DNA from: Bacteriovoracales bacterium
GTDB lineage: Bacteria; Bdellovibrionota; Bacteriovoracia; Bacteriovoracales; Bacteriovoracaceae
DNA: 64,000 bases
NCBI GenBank assembly: GCA_030149295.1
Contig: JASBRV010000101.1
Location: forward strand, 1-64,000
Reading direction: 5' to 3'
The position numbers and the translations under genes were made by a program. The notes beneath the pieces were generated by a model that saw only the letters and a list, made by a program, of their open reading frames with translations, was not told where the DNA came from and did no database searches. Positions 51,376-60,683 of the stretch are shown piece by piece. The stretch's first letter is position 1, and every line of letters begins with the position of its first letter.

Positions 51376-54300
51376 TTACATATTCCTTCTGTAACGACCG
51401 CCAATTTCAAAAAGTAGATGAGTAATCTCTCCAAGAGAGCAAAAGTTAACAGTTTTTAAAAGCTCTTCGAAAACGTTTCGGTTTTCGAGAACAGCGTTTC
51501 TCAACTCATCTAATGCTTGTTGTGACTTGTCAGCATTTTTCTTTTTAAAATTATTTAATCTATCTATTTGGTCCTGCTTCTCCCCGTCGGAGCAACGAGA
51601 AATCTCAATTTCCTGCTGCATTTGCTCTTCGATATCTGGCGCTAGGTAGGTGTTAACACCGATGATCGGGAGCTCTCCAGTGTCCTTGAGCGTCTCATAG
51701 TGAAGAGATTCCTCTTGGATTTTCCCTCTTTGATACATACTTTCCATTGCACCGAGAACACCACCCTTATCTGAAATCCTTTCAAACTCCGTAAGAATTG
51801 CCTCTTCAACAATTTGAGATAGCTCTTCAATTAGATACGAACCCTGCATAGGATTGTCTGTTTTATTGATGCCAAATTCGCGATTAATAATCATTTGAAT
51901 GGCCATGGCACGACGAACACTTTCCTCAGTTGGAGTGGTAATTGCTTCATCATATGCATTGGTATGAAGACTGTTACAGTTATCACTAAGAGCTAGATAA
52001 GCCTGTAGAGTTGTTCTGATATCATTGAAATCAATTTCTTGGGCGTGTAGTGAGCGACCGGATGTTTGAATATGATATTTAAACTTTTGCGACTTTTCGT
52101 TGGCGCCATATTTATCTCTTAGGGTGACCGCCCAAATTTTTCTCGCGACCCTTCCAATAACCGCATACTCAGGATCTAAACCATTACTAAAGAAGAAGCT
52201 TAGATTAGTCGCAAAGTCATCGATATGCATGCCACGACTCAAGTAATACTCAACGAAAGTAAAACCGTTTGAAAGAGTAAACGCAGTTTGCGTTATTGGA
52301 TTCGCACCAGCTTCAGCAATATGATACCCACTAATGGAAACTGAATAGTAATTCTTAATAGCATTTTTACAAAAGTATTCTTGAATATCTCCCATTAGTT
52401 TCAAGCTGAATTCTAATGAAAAAATACAAGTATTTTGAGCTTGGTCTTCCTTGAGGATATCTGCCTGAACAGTACCTCTAACCTGTCTCATGATCTCAAC
52501 TCTTTTTTCTTCATCCCAAAAGTCATCTCCCGACAACTTTTGCTTGATGGCCGTATTCATATAGAGCGCTAAGATTATTGGCGCTGGTCCATTAATGGTC
52601 ATTGACACAGAAGTATTTGGGCTTGTCAGATCAAAGCCACTATAGAGGTCTGACATGTCTTCAAGTGTTGCAATAGAAACACCTGCTTCACCAATCTTTC
52701 CAAAAATATCCGGTCTCTTATCAGGGTCTTCTCCATAAAGAGTCACTGAATCAAATGCTGTAGACAATCTCTTAGCGGGATCATCTTTTGAGAGGTAATG
52801 AAACCTCTTATTTGTTCTTTTTGGTCCCCCTTCACCTGCAAACATTCTTTTTGGTTCTTCATCCGCACGTTTAAATGGAAATATACCTGAGCCATACGGA
52901 AAAAACCCTGGGGTGTTACAATTTCTTTGATAATTATGGATCTCTGCTAAAGAACTAAAACGAGGTAGCGCCACCCTTGAAACCTGGTTACCTGAAAGGC
53001 TCGTGGTCTGAGTTGTAACCTTTATCTCTTTTCCTCTAACAGTGTAAGAAAACTCTCCTGAGCGATACTTTTCTCTTAGAGTGAAAAAACCTTCTGCTTC
53101 CTCAATTGCCTCTTCACCCAAATCTTCTTTAATGGTCTTCAATTTATCCTGTAAAGACCTTTCCCCAGGAACGAGTTCTATTGCTTTTTTCAGAGCCTCA
53201 AAGTCTTTAAGTAATTCTACTCTCCTTTGAGTTTCCTTGTTGTAGTCCCGACATGTTTTTGCAATATCTCTCAGATAAAGCGTACTCTCAGGAGGTATAA
53301 TGCTACCTTTAACTTTTGGTAACTTCTCTAGTGGCAGAGACTCTACTTCAGTAACATCAAAATCCAAGGACTTCGCAATCTCATAAAAAAGGGCGTTTAC
53401 ACCACTGTCATTAAATTTTGACGCCATTGTACCAAAGACAGGCAGCTCTTCATCTGTTGGAGAACCCGGATGTCCGGCAAATAAATTATGGTTTCTTCTA
53501 TACTGCTTTCTAATGTCTCTGATTGCATCTTCAGATCTCGGTTTTTCAAATTTGTTGAGAACAATAAAGTTTGCAGACTCGAGCATTTCAATTTTTTCTA
53601 ATTGAGTAGCAGCTCCATATTCTGGAGTCATAACATAGGCGCATTTATCTGCGACCTGAGTGATCTCATCAGAGGCCTGACCAATTCCGGACGTTTCAAC
53701 GAGAATCAACGAAAAGTCTTGGCTCTTTAAAAATGAGACAACTTTTTTAATCTGGGGGCTTAACTCTGTTTTTGATTCACGGGTAGCAAGTGAACGGATA
53801 AAAAATTGATCGTAACTTGCAGCCCCTAGACGTATTCTATCTCCAAGGAGTGCCCCTTGAGTTTTCTTTTTTGTTGGATCGACTGAAATTAAAGCTATTT
53901 TTGCGTCCTTATAATAACGGTGAAAGCGAAGAAGTAATTCATCGATAAGAGATGATTTACCTGCTCCCCCTGTGCCAGTAATACCGAGTACTGGGACTTG
54001 CCTTTCTTCGGTTTCAAAAGGTGCATCGCCACTATTTTCAATCTGGCTGATAACCTTTGAAATTTCGGTAAAAGATAGCTCTTTACTTGCTAAGTTTTTA
54101 AAATCAACATTCTCTGTCGTTTCATAAGTGGCCCTTTCAATCATGTCATCAATGATTCCAGTCAGACCTAATTTCATTCCGTCTTCAGGGGAATAGATTT
54201 TATTAATTCCTCTCTTATGAAGTTCTTTAATTTCCGAAGGAGTAATCACTCCACCGCCCCCACCAAACATGCGGACGTCAGCAGCACCTGCTTCATTGAG

Positions 54301-54537
54301 AAGCTCTCTGATGTAAGTGAAATACTCCATGTGCCCACCTTGGTAGGATGAAAGGGCAACAGCGTGAGCATCTTCTTGTAGACAGGCATCGACGACTTCT
54401 CTAGCCGTTCTATTGTGACCGAGGTGAATAACCTCAACACCTTTGGCCTGCAAAAGTCTTCTCATAATATTTATTGACACATCATGGCCATCAAAGAGGC
54501 TAGCAGCAGTTACAAAACGAAGTTTTTTCATTTTCAA
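51376..54537 (-). CDS. icmF: Fused isobutyryl-CoA mutase IcmF
   Basis: A 1053-residue fusion: N-terminal cobalamin-binding domain with DGHDVSINIMRR (the D-x-H cobalamin motif), then GGGGGVITPSEI; a central MeaI-type G-protein (GITGTGGAGKSSLIDEL at about 195); and a C-terminal acyl-CoA mutase TIM barrel (GEAGVSIATLEDMSDLYSGF, SVSGYHIAEAGANP). IcmF isomerises isobutyryl- and butyryl-CoA, or related acyl-CoA, using adenosylcobalamin, with the G-domain as chaperone. Substrate choice cannot be read here. Coupled to the adenosyltransferase gene. Confidence 0.95.
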   Translation of the reverse strand: MKMKKLRFVTAASLFDGHDVSINIMRRLLQAKGVEVIHLGHNRTAREVVDACLQEDAHAVALSSYQGGHMEYFTYIRELLNEAGAADVRMFGGGGGVITPSEIKELHKRGINKIYSPEDGMKLGLTGIIDDMIERATYETTENVDFKNLASKELSFTEISKVISQIENSGDAPFETEERQVPVLGITGTGGAGKSSLIDELLLRFHRYYKDAKIALISVDPTKKKTQGALLGDRIRLGAASYDQFFIRSLATRESKTELSPQIKKVVSFLKSQDFSLILVETSGIGQASDEITQVADKCAYVMTPEYGAATQLEKIEMLESANFIVLNKFEKPRSEDAIRDIRKQYRRNHNLFAGHPGSPTDEELPVFGTMASKFNDSGVNALFYEIAKSLDFDVTEVESLPLEKLPKVKGSIIPPESTLYLRDIAKTCRDYNKETQRRVELLKDFEALKKAIELVPGERSLQDKLKTIKEDLGEEAIEEAEGFFTLREKYRSGEFSYTVRGKEIKVTTQTTSLSGNQVSRVALPRFSSLAEIHNYQRNCNTPGFFPYGSGIFPFKRADEEPKRMFAGEGGPKRTNKRFHYLSKDDPAKRLSTAFDSVTLYGEDPDKRPDIFGKIGEAGVSIATLEDMSDLYSGFDLTSPNTSVSMTINGPAPIILALYMNTAIKQKLSGDDFWDEEKRVEIMRQVRGTVQADILKEDQAQNTCIFSLEFSLKLMGDIQEYFCKNAIKNYYSVSISGYHIAEAGANPITQTAFTLSNGFTFVEYYLSRGMHIDDFATNLSFFFSNGLDPEYAVIGRVARKIWAVTLRDKYGANEKSQKFKYHIQTSGRSLHAQEIDFNDIRTTLQAYLALSDNCNSLHTNAYDEAITTPTEESVRRAMAIQMIINREFGINKTDNPMQGSYLIEELSQIVEEAILTEFERISDKGGVLGAMESMYQRGKIQEESLHYETLKDTGELPIIGVNTYLAPDIEEQMQQEIEISRCSDGEKQDQIDRLNNFKKKNADKSQQALDELRNAVLENRNVFEELLKTVNFCSLGEITHLLFEIGGRYRRNM

Positions 54538-54665
54538 ACCTTGGAATTATGGATATTTACAGCTGAGCCAATATAGCTTAAAAAAAAAGTCCAAGCAAAA
54601 ATGCTTTGTCGATTGCTGTCTATAAGATAGAATGCACTTAACCACGCGATAAAACAGGGTTTGTA

Positions 54666-55118
54666 ATGAGCGAGCAAAATGACGATAGAGAAGTTTTGGT
54701 AGAAAACCCCTTTCATACGGCGCGATTCAAGCCCAAAAGAAAAGGTAAAAAGCCACCAAAACTTATTGCCGTTGTGCACCAAAGCGGCTGTACAGGCTGT
54801 GAAGTTTGTATTGCTGGGTGTCCTGTTGACTCGATTGAACTAGTACCTGGTCCAGATTCGAGTAATCCTGGTTTCCAGCAAATGGTTGAAATTGATATCG
54901 CTCGTTGTATTGGTTGCCAAAATTGTTCTCAAGACTGTCCTTGGGAAACAATCACTATGTACGAGCATAACGACTCCTTCATTGCGTGGGGTAATGAGAC
55001 ACTGAAATCAGAACTCTACATTACAGAGGAGTCCTTAAATAAAGCTCTGGACTCTGAGAACCTTAGTCTTGAAAAGCCAGCTGAAGAGTCTGTCGAAGAG
55101 GCGAACAGCGAATCTTAA
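54666..55118 (+). CDS. Dicluster 4Fe-4S ferredoxin-like protein
   Basis: A 150-residue protein with two 4Fe-4S motifs: CTGCEVCIAGCP (with HQSG before) and CIGCQNCSQDCP. The spacing C-x2-C-x2-C-x3-C is present in both. N-terminal 40 residues are basic and disordered, and the C-terminal 35 acidic. No signal peptide. It is divergent from icmF and could deliver electrons to a partner not seen here. Overlaps the end of the lgt-like gene by 4 nt. Confidence 0.9.
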   Translation: MSEQNDDREVLVENPFHTARFKPKRKGKKPPKLIAVVHQSGCTGCEVCIAGCPVDSIELVPGPDSSNPGFQQMVEIDIARCIGCQNCSQDCPWETITMYEHNDSFIAWGNETLKSELYITEESLNKALDSENLSLEKPAEESVEEANSES

Positions 55119-55855
55119 GCTTCATATTTGACCCTAGATAAGAACCAGGATGTCACACCTAAAGCAATCATGAAAAGGCTTATCCATTGAGAAGTGGATT
55201 GCCCAAAATAAATTCCTCTAATGAGGTCACCTCTAAGAAACTCAAGACCGTATCTAAGGACCCCATAACTTACAAGATAGAAAATACCGAGTAAGGTAGC
55301 AGACTGCTTTCTTTTCCATACTTCTTTCAACATGAGAAAAATCAAAATCAGGCAAATAGCTTCATAAAGCTGAACGGGATGCCGATTTAATCCTTTATAA
55401 AAAACCGCAAAGGGTAAATCACACTGCTTTCCAAAGCAACAACCTGCAAGAAAACAACCCAGTCGTCCAATGGCATGACCTAACGCAAGGCCAGGCGTTA
55501 TTAGCCCTAGATGTTTTATTTTTAACTGCCTATTGATCTTAAAGAAGGCCAATGAGAAAAGACCTGCAAAAACTAAACCTCCATAAAAAACAAAGCCGCC
55601 ACCTAACCAAAAATTTACTTCCAAGGAGTAATCTGTGGCTTTTTCAGGCATGGAAAAGATAAGAAAAAATATTTTAGCTCCCACCCAAGCCATTATGAAG
55701 GAAATGAAAAAATATATTTTTAATATTTTTGATGATAAACCACATTTTTCCCACAAGCTGAGAGTCACATTATAGCCCATTCCCCAACCAAGCCCCATCA
55801 ATAGGGGATAGCTGTAAATAGGTTCATGAAAAAAGTGAAAAAGTATGGGCTTCAT
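55115..55855 (-). CDS. Lgt-like prolipoprotein diacylglyceryl transferase
   Basis: A 246-residue polytopic membrane protein. The Lgt-type signature appears as HAIGRLGCFLAGCCFGKQ (usual form GRxGNFINxE), followed by HPVQLYEA, and then KEVWKRKQSATLLGIFY. The central Arg and the Gln-Leu-Tyr-Glu-Ala block are kept, but the Asn-rich loop is replaced with Cys-rich GCCFG. Lgt transfers diacylglycerol to the lipobox Cys. This divergent form is seen in some Gram-negative lineages. It follows an LspA-like gene, overlapping it, so the pair fits lipoprotein maturation. Confidence 0.8.
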   Translation of the reverse strand: MKPILFHFFHEPIYSYPLLMGLGWGMGYNVTLSLWEKCGLSSKILKIYFFISFIMAWVGAKIFFLIFSMPEKATDYSLEVNFWLGGGFVFYGGLVFAGLFSLAFFKINRQLKIKHLGLITPGLALGHAIGRLGCFLAGCCFGKQCDLPFAVFYKGLNRHPVQLYEAICLILIFLMLKEVWKRKQSATLLGIFYLVSYGVLRYGLEFLRGDLIRGIYFGQSTSQWISLFMIALGVTSWFLSRVKYEA

Positions 55856-56319
55856 TTAGGAGACACCTTAAGGAAGGTAAACCCTAATAGGAAAAATCCT
55901 ATTATGAAGGAAAGATCACCTATACTAAATGATAGAAAAGGCTCCGACTTACCTATGGCTATATAATCAAGTGTTCTTCCCTGGCTAAAACGATCCAACC
56001 ATGATGTAAAAAAACCCATTAATAAAAACGTTATTGCCCAGCCTTTTAAAGGGTCTCGATTCCTAAAGTAAACAATTTTTTTTAGAGAGTAAAAAATTAG
56101 GAAAATGTGAAAAATCCAGCAGATTGTGTTGGCATAGGAAGGAAAGATATCAATACCGAATGGCCAAAAGGGATTCGTCTCTCGAACTAAAAAGACATAC
56201 GAATAAACTTCGTGAAATTCTCCAGGAGCCGCGATTAGACTTTGTGAAGTCCCTTTCAATAATTGGTCTAAAATAATGGAAAAGGCCAAAACCAGGCTGT
56301 ATTTCCATATATTATTCAT
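55852..56319 (-). CDS. LspA-like signal peptidase II, divergent
   Basis: A 155-residue four-helix membrane protein with the LspA pattern: ILDQLLKGT near the N-terminus (cf. DQxxK), the first catalytic Asp in WLDRFSQGRTLDYI (cf. NLIDR..G.VVDF) and the second in SIGDLSFI (cf. FNxAD). Both catalytic aspartates are retained, but the Asn before the first is lost. It would cleave lipoprotein signals in the inner membrane. Overlaps both the lgt-like gene and the response regulator start or stop. Confidence 0.72.
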   Translation of the reverse strand: MNNIWKYSLVLAFSIILDQLLKGTSQSLIAAPGEFHEVYSYVFLVRETNPFWPFGIDIFPSYANTICWIFHIFLIFYSLKKIVYFRNRDPLKGWAITFLLMGFFTSWLDRFSQGRTLDYIAIGKSEPFLSFSIGDLSFIIGFFLLGFTFLKVSPK

Positions 56320-57812
56320 TAGTAATATTCTTTCGGATTAATTTCGTATTTCTCAATTTTTCTTAAAAGAGTCTTTTTAGGTATATTTGCCTTTAATGCT
56401 GTTTGATTGATCTTACCCTTATTGAGCTTTAAAGCTTGAACAATAAACTCTTTTTCAAATAAATCCTTCGCTACCTGAAAATCCATTTTAATATCGTTAT
56501 CTCCCGTGATTTGAGCAAAGGTAAATTGATATTGGTTTATATCTTCATCACTCATATCACGATCAAGCACTGACTCTCTAATCCCTTTAAAATCAATTCT
56601 ACTTTGTTCATCCTCTGAATCACCGGATGTACCCTCTTGACTCGTTCCCTTTCTCACGGAATCAGGTAACGAAGTTGGGCGAATCTGTTCGGTCGATTCA
56701 ATAATAAATGCATGCTCAATGACATTTCTTAACTCACGAATATTTCCTGGCCAAGCATAGTTTATTAAAAGATTTTGAGACTCGTCACTCACACCCTTAA
56801 TCTCAAGATTATGGAGACTGTTGAAGTAAGAGACATAATAATCAATCAAATAAGGAATATCTGATTTTCTTTCTCTCAATGGGGGCAGGTATACTGGAAG
56901 AACATTCAAACGATAGAAAAGGTCCTCTCTAAAAGATCCGTCTTTAATCATTTCTTCAAATGGTTTGTGAGAGGCTGCAATGACTCGCACATCAACCTTA
57001 ACGTCTCTATTTGAACCAACTGGAGTAAAACATTTTTCTTGTAAAACCCTTAGCAACTTTACTTGCATTGTTGCGCTAATATCACCAATTTCATCCAAGA
57101 AAATCGTTCCACCATCAGCATATTGGAATTTACCAATCTTCCTCTCAGAAGCCCCTGTAAAAGCCCCTTTTTCATGACCAAAAAGTTCTGATTCAATAAG
57201 ATTGTCCGGTACCGCTGCTAAATTTATTGTGACAAACCTTTCATCTTTTCGTGGACCATTGTAGTGAATTGCTTTTGCTACAAGCTCCTTACCAGTGCCC
57301 GATTCACCTCGAATTAATACCGGAGTATTAACCTGAGCAAGTTTCGAAATAACATTAAAAACCTTTACCATTTCATCAGACTCACCAACAAACTTATCAT
57401 CATTACCAAGACTTAAGGTTGGAGCTGAAAACTTAGACGTCTCAACAAGGCTCCTTGCCTTTAGGGCCCGCTTAATAAGAGCGACAAGATTATCTGAGGT
57501 AATTGGTTTTTCTAAATAATTAAATGCACCTAATTTAACGGCTTTAACAGCATCACCAACGTTTGAATAAGCTGTAAGAATAAGGACAATTATTGATGGA
57601 TTAAATTTTTTAATTTGCTCAAGGGCTTCAATGCCATCCATTTCAGGCATATTGACATCCATGACGACAAGATCATAGCTTCCAGATGTCACTTTATTAA
57701 GAGCCTCCCTACCATTGTCAGCAGTTTCGACATAAAAATGATGGTACTCAAGAGCTTCTTTTACTGAGCCCTGTAAAACTTTATCATCATCAACAACTAA
57801 AACTTTATGCAT
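56319..57812 (-). CDS. NtrC-type sigma-54-dependent response regulator
   Basis: About 497 residues. Receiver domain: VLVVDDDKVLQG, phospho-Asp in DLVVMDVNMPEMDG, Thr in LILTAYSN, Lys in LEKPI. AAA+ domain: Walker A GESGTGKELVAK, GAFTGA loop in EKGAFTGAS, Walker B TIFLDEIGD, arginine region PPLRERKSDIPYL. C-terminal Fis-type helix-turn-helix: GKINQTALKANIPKKTLLRKI. It activates sigma-54 promoters when phosphorylated. Start at the MHKVLVVDD Met (57812). The sensor kinase is immediately upstream; lspA- and lgt-like genes follow. Confidence 0.95.
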   Translation of the reverse strand: MHKVLVVDDDKVLQGSVKEALEYHHFYVETADNGREALNKVTSGSYDLVVMDVNMPEMDGIEALEQIKKFNPSIIVLILTAYSNVGDAVKAVKLGAFNYLEKPITSDNLVALIKRALKARSLVETSKFSAPTLSLGNDDKFVGESDEMVKVFNVISKLAQVNTPVLIRGESGTGKELVAKAIHYNGPRKDERFVTINLAAVPDNLIESELFGHEKGAFTGASERKIGKFQYADGGTIFLDEIGDISATMQVKLLRVLQEKCFTPVGSNRDVKVDVRVIAASHKPFEEMIKDGSFREDLFYRLNVLPVYLPPLRERKSDIPYLIDYYVSYFNSLHNLEIKGVSDESQNLLINYAWPGNIRELRNVIEHAFIIESTEQIRPTSLPDSVRKGTSQEGTSGDSEDEQSRIDFKGIRESVLDRDMSDEDINQYQFTFAQITGDNDIKMDFQVAKDLFEKEFIVQALKLNKGKINQTALKANIPKKTLLRKIEKYEINPKEYY

Positions 57813-57832
57813 AAATGCTCCCAACTGGTGGA

Positions 57833-59713
57833 TTATTCGTTCTTTAATTTTATCTGAAATTTAGTTCCTTGTCCCATTTCACTGGAGACAGATATTGAAC
57901 CACCGTGTAATTCTACAAAGTATTTTACCAGATAAAGGCCTAGGCCGGTGCCCTTTATAGAATGACTTGCATCATTCTTTACCCGATAAAACTTCTCAAA
58001 AATATTTTCGATATCCCCAGGAGGAATACCTACGCCATTATCTTCAATTTCAATATAAACCCATTTATCGTCATCCCATGTTCTAACAAAGACTTTTGAG
58101 CCCTCACCTGAATACTTGATCGCATTTTCAATTAAGTTTGATAGGACACGGTTCATTAAGTTGGGATCAAATTGAATTGGATATAGCGGACCTAATTCTT
58201 GCTCCACAATAACGGTACTATTTGTTGCCTCAAACCGAAGATTATTAATGACAGACTCAACCGTGTTATTGATATCTTTATTTATCATATTTAAAGTCAG
58301 ATTCCTCGACTCAATTTTAGTGAGGTCTAAAATACTTGTAATAAACTTATTCAACTCTTTAGTTGAATCAACAATCGCTTTTAAGTTTTTCTCACCTTCA
58401 GGTGAAGCAAATTGTCTCTGGTTAAGCATATTATCTGTAAGACCAGCAATTTTTGCTACTGGTGTCTTAAGATCATGACTCATCAAGCTGATAAAATTTT
58501 GCTTTAGGTTTTCCACTTTCTTTAAAAGCTTGGTTTCCTCTTGGATAGCATACCTTCTTTGGTATTCCCCAATCGCACGAAAGGGAACCCAAATATAATA
58601 AACAACAAAGACAGTTAAAACGATGTGTGTAATATAAAGCCAAAGACCAAACGTAATGAATAAAAGGTAAGCTACCAAAAGTGAAAAAAGCATCACGCCT
58701 ACCGTAAGTAAAAGTCCATACGTTGGCTTTAGCCAAGAAATCATAATAGAGAGAAAAATGGCAATTATTAGACAAAGGGCATGAGTGACTCTTTTGGGAA
58801 TTTGATAAACGGTATCTTGGTTGATGAGGGCATTAATGATAACCGCATGCAATGCCATTTTTGAACTTCTTGTCGTTTCCTTATCATAAGGAGTGGCCAC
58901 ATAATCTTCAGAGTTCGATATATAACTTGGACCGATTAGAACAATTTTATCCTTAAAATATCCCTCGGGGAAGTTTCCAACTCTTACTGAATGAAAAGGG
59001 ATTCTCTTTATTTTTTTACTTGCCTCCAGAGGAGAAGTGAAGAAACGAACCAGGGCGAAGGTAGCATCTGCCTCTCTAAGATAATAAGATCCTTTGTGAG
59101 AATTTGCCGGTAATGACTTTAGTCCCTTGCTTTGTCGGTACTCATTCGCAGTCCATAGATGAAGACTATCTTCACCTGAATAATTCAATATGGCCCTGCG
59201 GCTAACGCTGTCTTTCGAAAACACATTTTTATCTTCATTTATTATACTTAGGGAGTAGCCGAAAGTTCTCAAGCTTTCAGGTGGTAGACGCTGACCCCAA
59301 GAGTCCATGGCCGTACCAAAACGAAAAATACCGCCCCCTGAAATATAAGAGGAGATTGAGCCTTTAAAACGACTTAAATTATCTTGATCTAATGGTCCTG
59401 TCGGTCCCTTGAAACCAACAAAGTAATTAATTACCTTTGGTTTGTCCTTAGCTAAGTTCTCAAAGAGGTGATAGTGAGTGGCAAATGAGTAGGGATAACT
59501 TTCACCTAAAAACTCATCTGACTCTTCATCCATGACTATTAAAATTATCTCAGTATTTTGACTTACACCAATGTCATACTTAACTCTTAGATCATAAAAA
59601 ATCGCTTCTAGAGAACTAAAGGAGTACTGAAATAAAATAAATACAAATACAACTGTGAAGAAGAGAGGATAGTAACGAGAAAAATCAAAAGACTTTTTAG
59701 TTTTCTCTTTCAT
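57833..59713 (-). CDS. CHASE2-domain sensor histidine kinase
   Basis: A 626-residue membrane kinase. One TM helix (about 12-34), a CHASE2 sensor region (IEDL-like ILIVMDEESDEFLGE to DKIVLIGPSYISNSEDYVATPYD), then three adjacent TM helices (LCLIIAIFLSIMISWL and following). HisKA has H in SLMSHDLKTPVAKI (about 416), and HATPase has NLIENAIKYSGEG, EDNGVGIPPGD and GTGLGLYLVKYF. It most likely phosphorylates the NtrC-type regulator 20 nt downstream. CHASE2 senses an unknown periplasmic signal. Start overlaps the next gene. Confidence 0.95.
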   Translation of the reverse strand: MKEKTKKSFDFSRYYPLFFTVVFVFILFQYSFSSLEAIFYDLRVKYDIGVSQNTEIILIVMDEESDEFLGESYPYSFATHYHLFENLAKDKPKVINYFVGFKGPTGPLDQDNLSRFKGSISSYISGGGIFRFGTAMDSWGQRLPPESLRTFGYSLSIINEDKNVFSKDSVSRRAILNYSGEDSLHLWTANEYRQSKGLKSLPANSHKGSYYLREADATFALVRFFTSPLEASKKIKRIPFHSVRVGNFPEGYFKDKIVLIGPSYISNSEDYVATPYDKETTRSSKMALHAVIINALINQDTVYQIPKRVTHALCLIIAIFLSIMISWLKPTYGLLLTVGVMLFSLLVAYLLFITFGLWLYITHIVLTVFVVYYIWVPFRAIGEYQRRYAIQEETKLLKKVENLKQNFISLMSHDLKTPVAKIAGLTDNMLNQRQFASPEGEKNLKAIVDSTKELNKFITSILDLTKIESRNLTLNMINKDINNTVESVINNLRFEATNSTVIVEQELGPLYPIQFDPNLMNRVLSNLIENAIKYSGEGSKVFVRTWDDDKWVYIEIEDNGVGIPPGDIENIFEKFYRVKNDASHSIKGTGLGLYLVKYFVELHGGSISVSSEMGQGTKFQIKLKNE

Positions 59714-60446
59714 GACTAATTATTTTTTGCTGGGGTATTTTACTTTGATGGATAAGCTTATCCCATAAGCCATTTTCTGGTTTTTTTATAATCGAAAAGT
59801 CTTGGGACAAATCATTTGTAAAGCTTGACTTAGGGGCCGGATATCTCCTTAAAAAAAATTTCATCTCTTTAATATTCCCTTTTTCATTTTTGGACATCTT
59901 TTTCCAAGACCCGAAAACAACATAGTTTTTTAAAAAAATTATTGGCGCTAAAAAGTAACTATAAAGAATTGATAACTTATCAAAATTATACTTTTTCAAA
60001 AAATAACGTGGCACCATGAGAAAGCTAACGATAAAAGAAACTAGTGTTGGTAACTTTAAAACTTTCCTCTTAAGCAAAGGCAGGCTTACCTTCATCGACT
60101 TTCTTATTAAATCCATGTCTTTAGTGTCTATAAATACATTTGAATAGATTATGCTGGGTGAGCCAAACAAGGGCTGAATACAAAGAACATTAACTGGTAT
60201 TTTAAAACTTCTATAAATTCGCACGCCTTGCAACTGATTCAAACAGCTTAGATTTTCTAGTGAGCGATATATCTCAGTGTTTCTATCCTCAACTTCTTTA
60301 GCGGAAACTAAAACAAGAAATAACTTATCTCCCAAAGTTGTAGCTAAGAAAATAGCAATAACAGCAAAGGCTAAACCAAACCACTCTCCGCCAATACCTA
60401 ATAAGAAGAAAGCAGTAAGTCCAAATACTACAAGAGTAAAAATCAA
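59697..60446 (-). CDS. Membrane protein, possibly M48-like without active site
   Basis: A 249-residue protein starting with two hydrophobic helices (IFTLVVFGLTAFFLLGI and FGLAFAVIAIFLATTLG). The middle (RIYRSFKIPVNVLCIQPLF, then SPSIIYSNVFID) faintly recalls M48/HtpX proteases, but I see no HEXXH zinc motif. A further hydrophobic part (LPTLVSFIVSFLMVPRYF) and a charged tail follow. Overlaps the kinase start by 17 nt, so it could be a signal partner of the two-component system. Family not certain. Confidence 0.55.
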   Translation of the reverse strand: MIFTLVVFGLTAFFLLGIGGEWFGLAFAVIAIFLATTLGDKLFLVLVSAKEVEDRNTEIYRSLENLSCLNQLQGVRIYRSFKIPVNVLCIQPLFGSPSIIYSNVFIDTKDMDLIRKSMKVSLPLLKRKVLKLPTLVSFIVSFLMVPRYFLKKYNFDKLSILYSYFLAPIIFLKNYVVFGSWKKMSKNEKGNIKEMKFFLRRYPAPKSSFTNDLSQDFSIIKKPENGLWDKLIHQSKIPQQKIISHEREN

Positions 60447-60683
60447 AATCGTTAAGCCTGCTATATTGCGAATAAGGCCTCCTCAACACGATAACGCCAT
60501 GCGTTTATATAATTAACGTGGTTTGTATTCGATTATAGACATTAAAGGCTACAAGGGCTATAAATCGTCTTGTCACGCCGCAATTAAAGCCATCTCAAAC
60601 TTCGTGTTTTCGATAGTTTAGCACGTGACGCGAAAAAAATACACAACACACACAACCTGAGCAGCCTTTTAGCAGGGGGGTTT

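Noticed and set aside
54538-54665. Cobalamin riboswitch upstream of icmF
   Set aside because: The 128-bp gap is too short and lacks a recognisable B12-box-like structure.
59697-60446. Active HtpX/M48 protease
   Set aside because: No HEXXH zinc motif is visible; only a weak similarity in the middle region.
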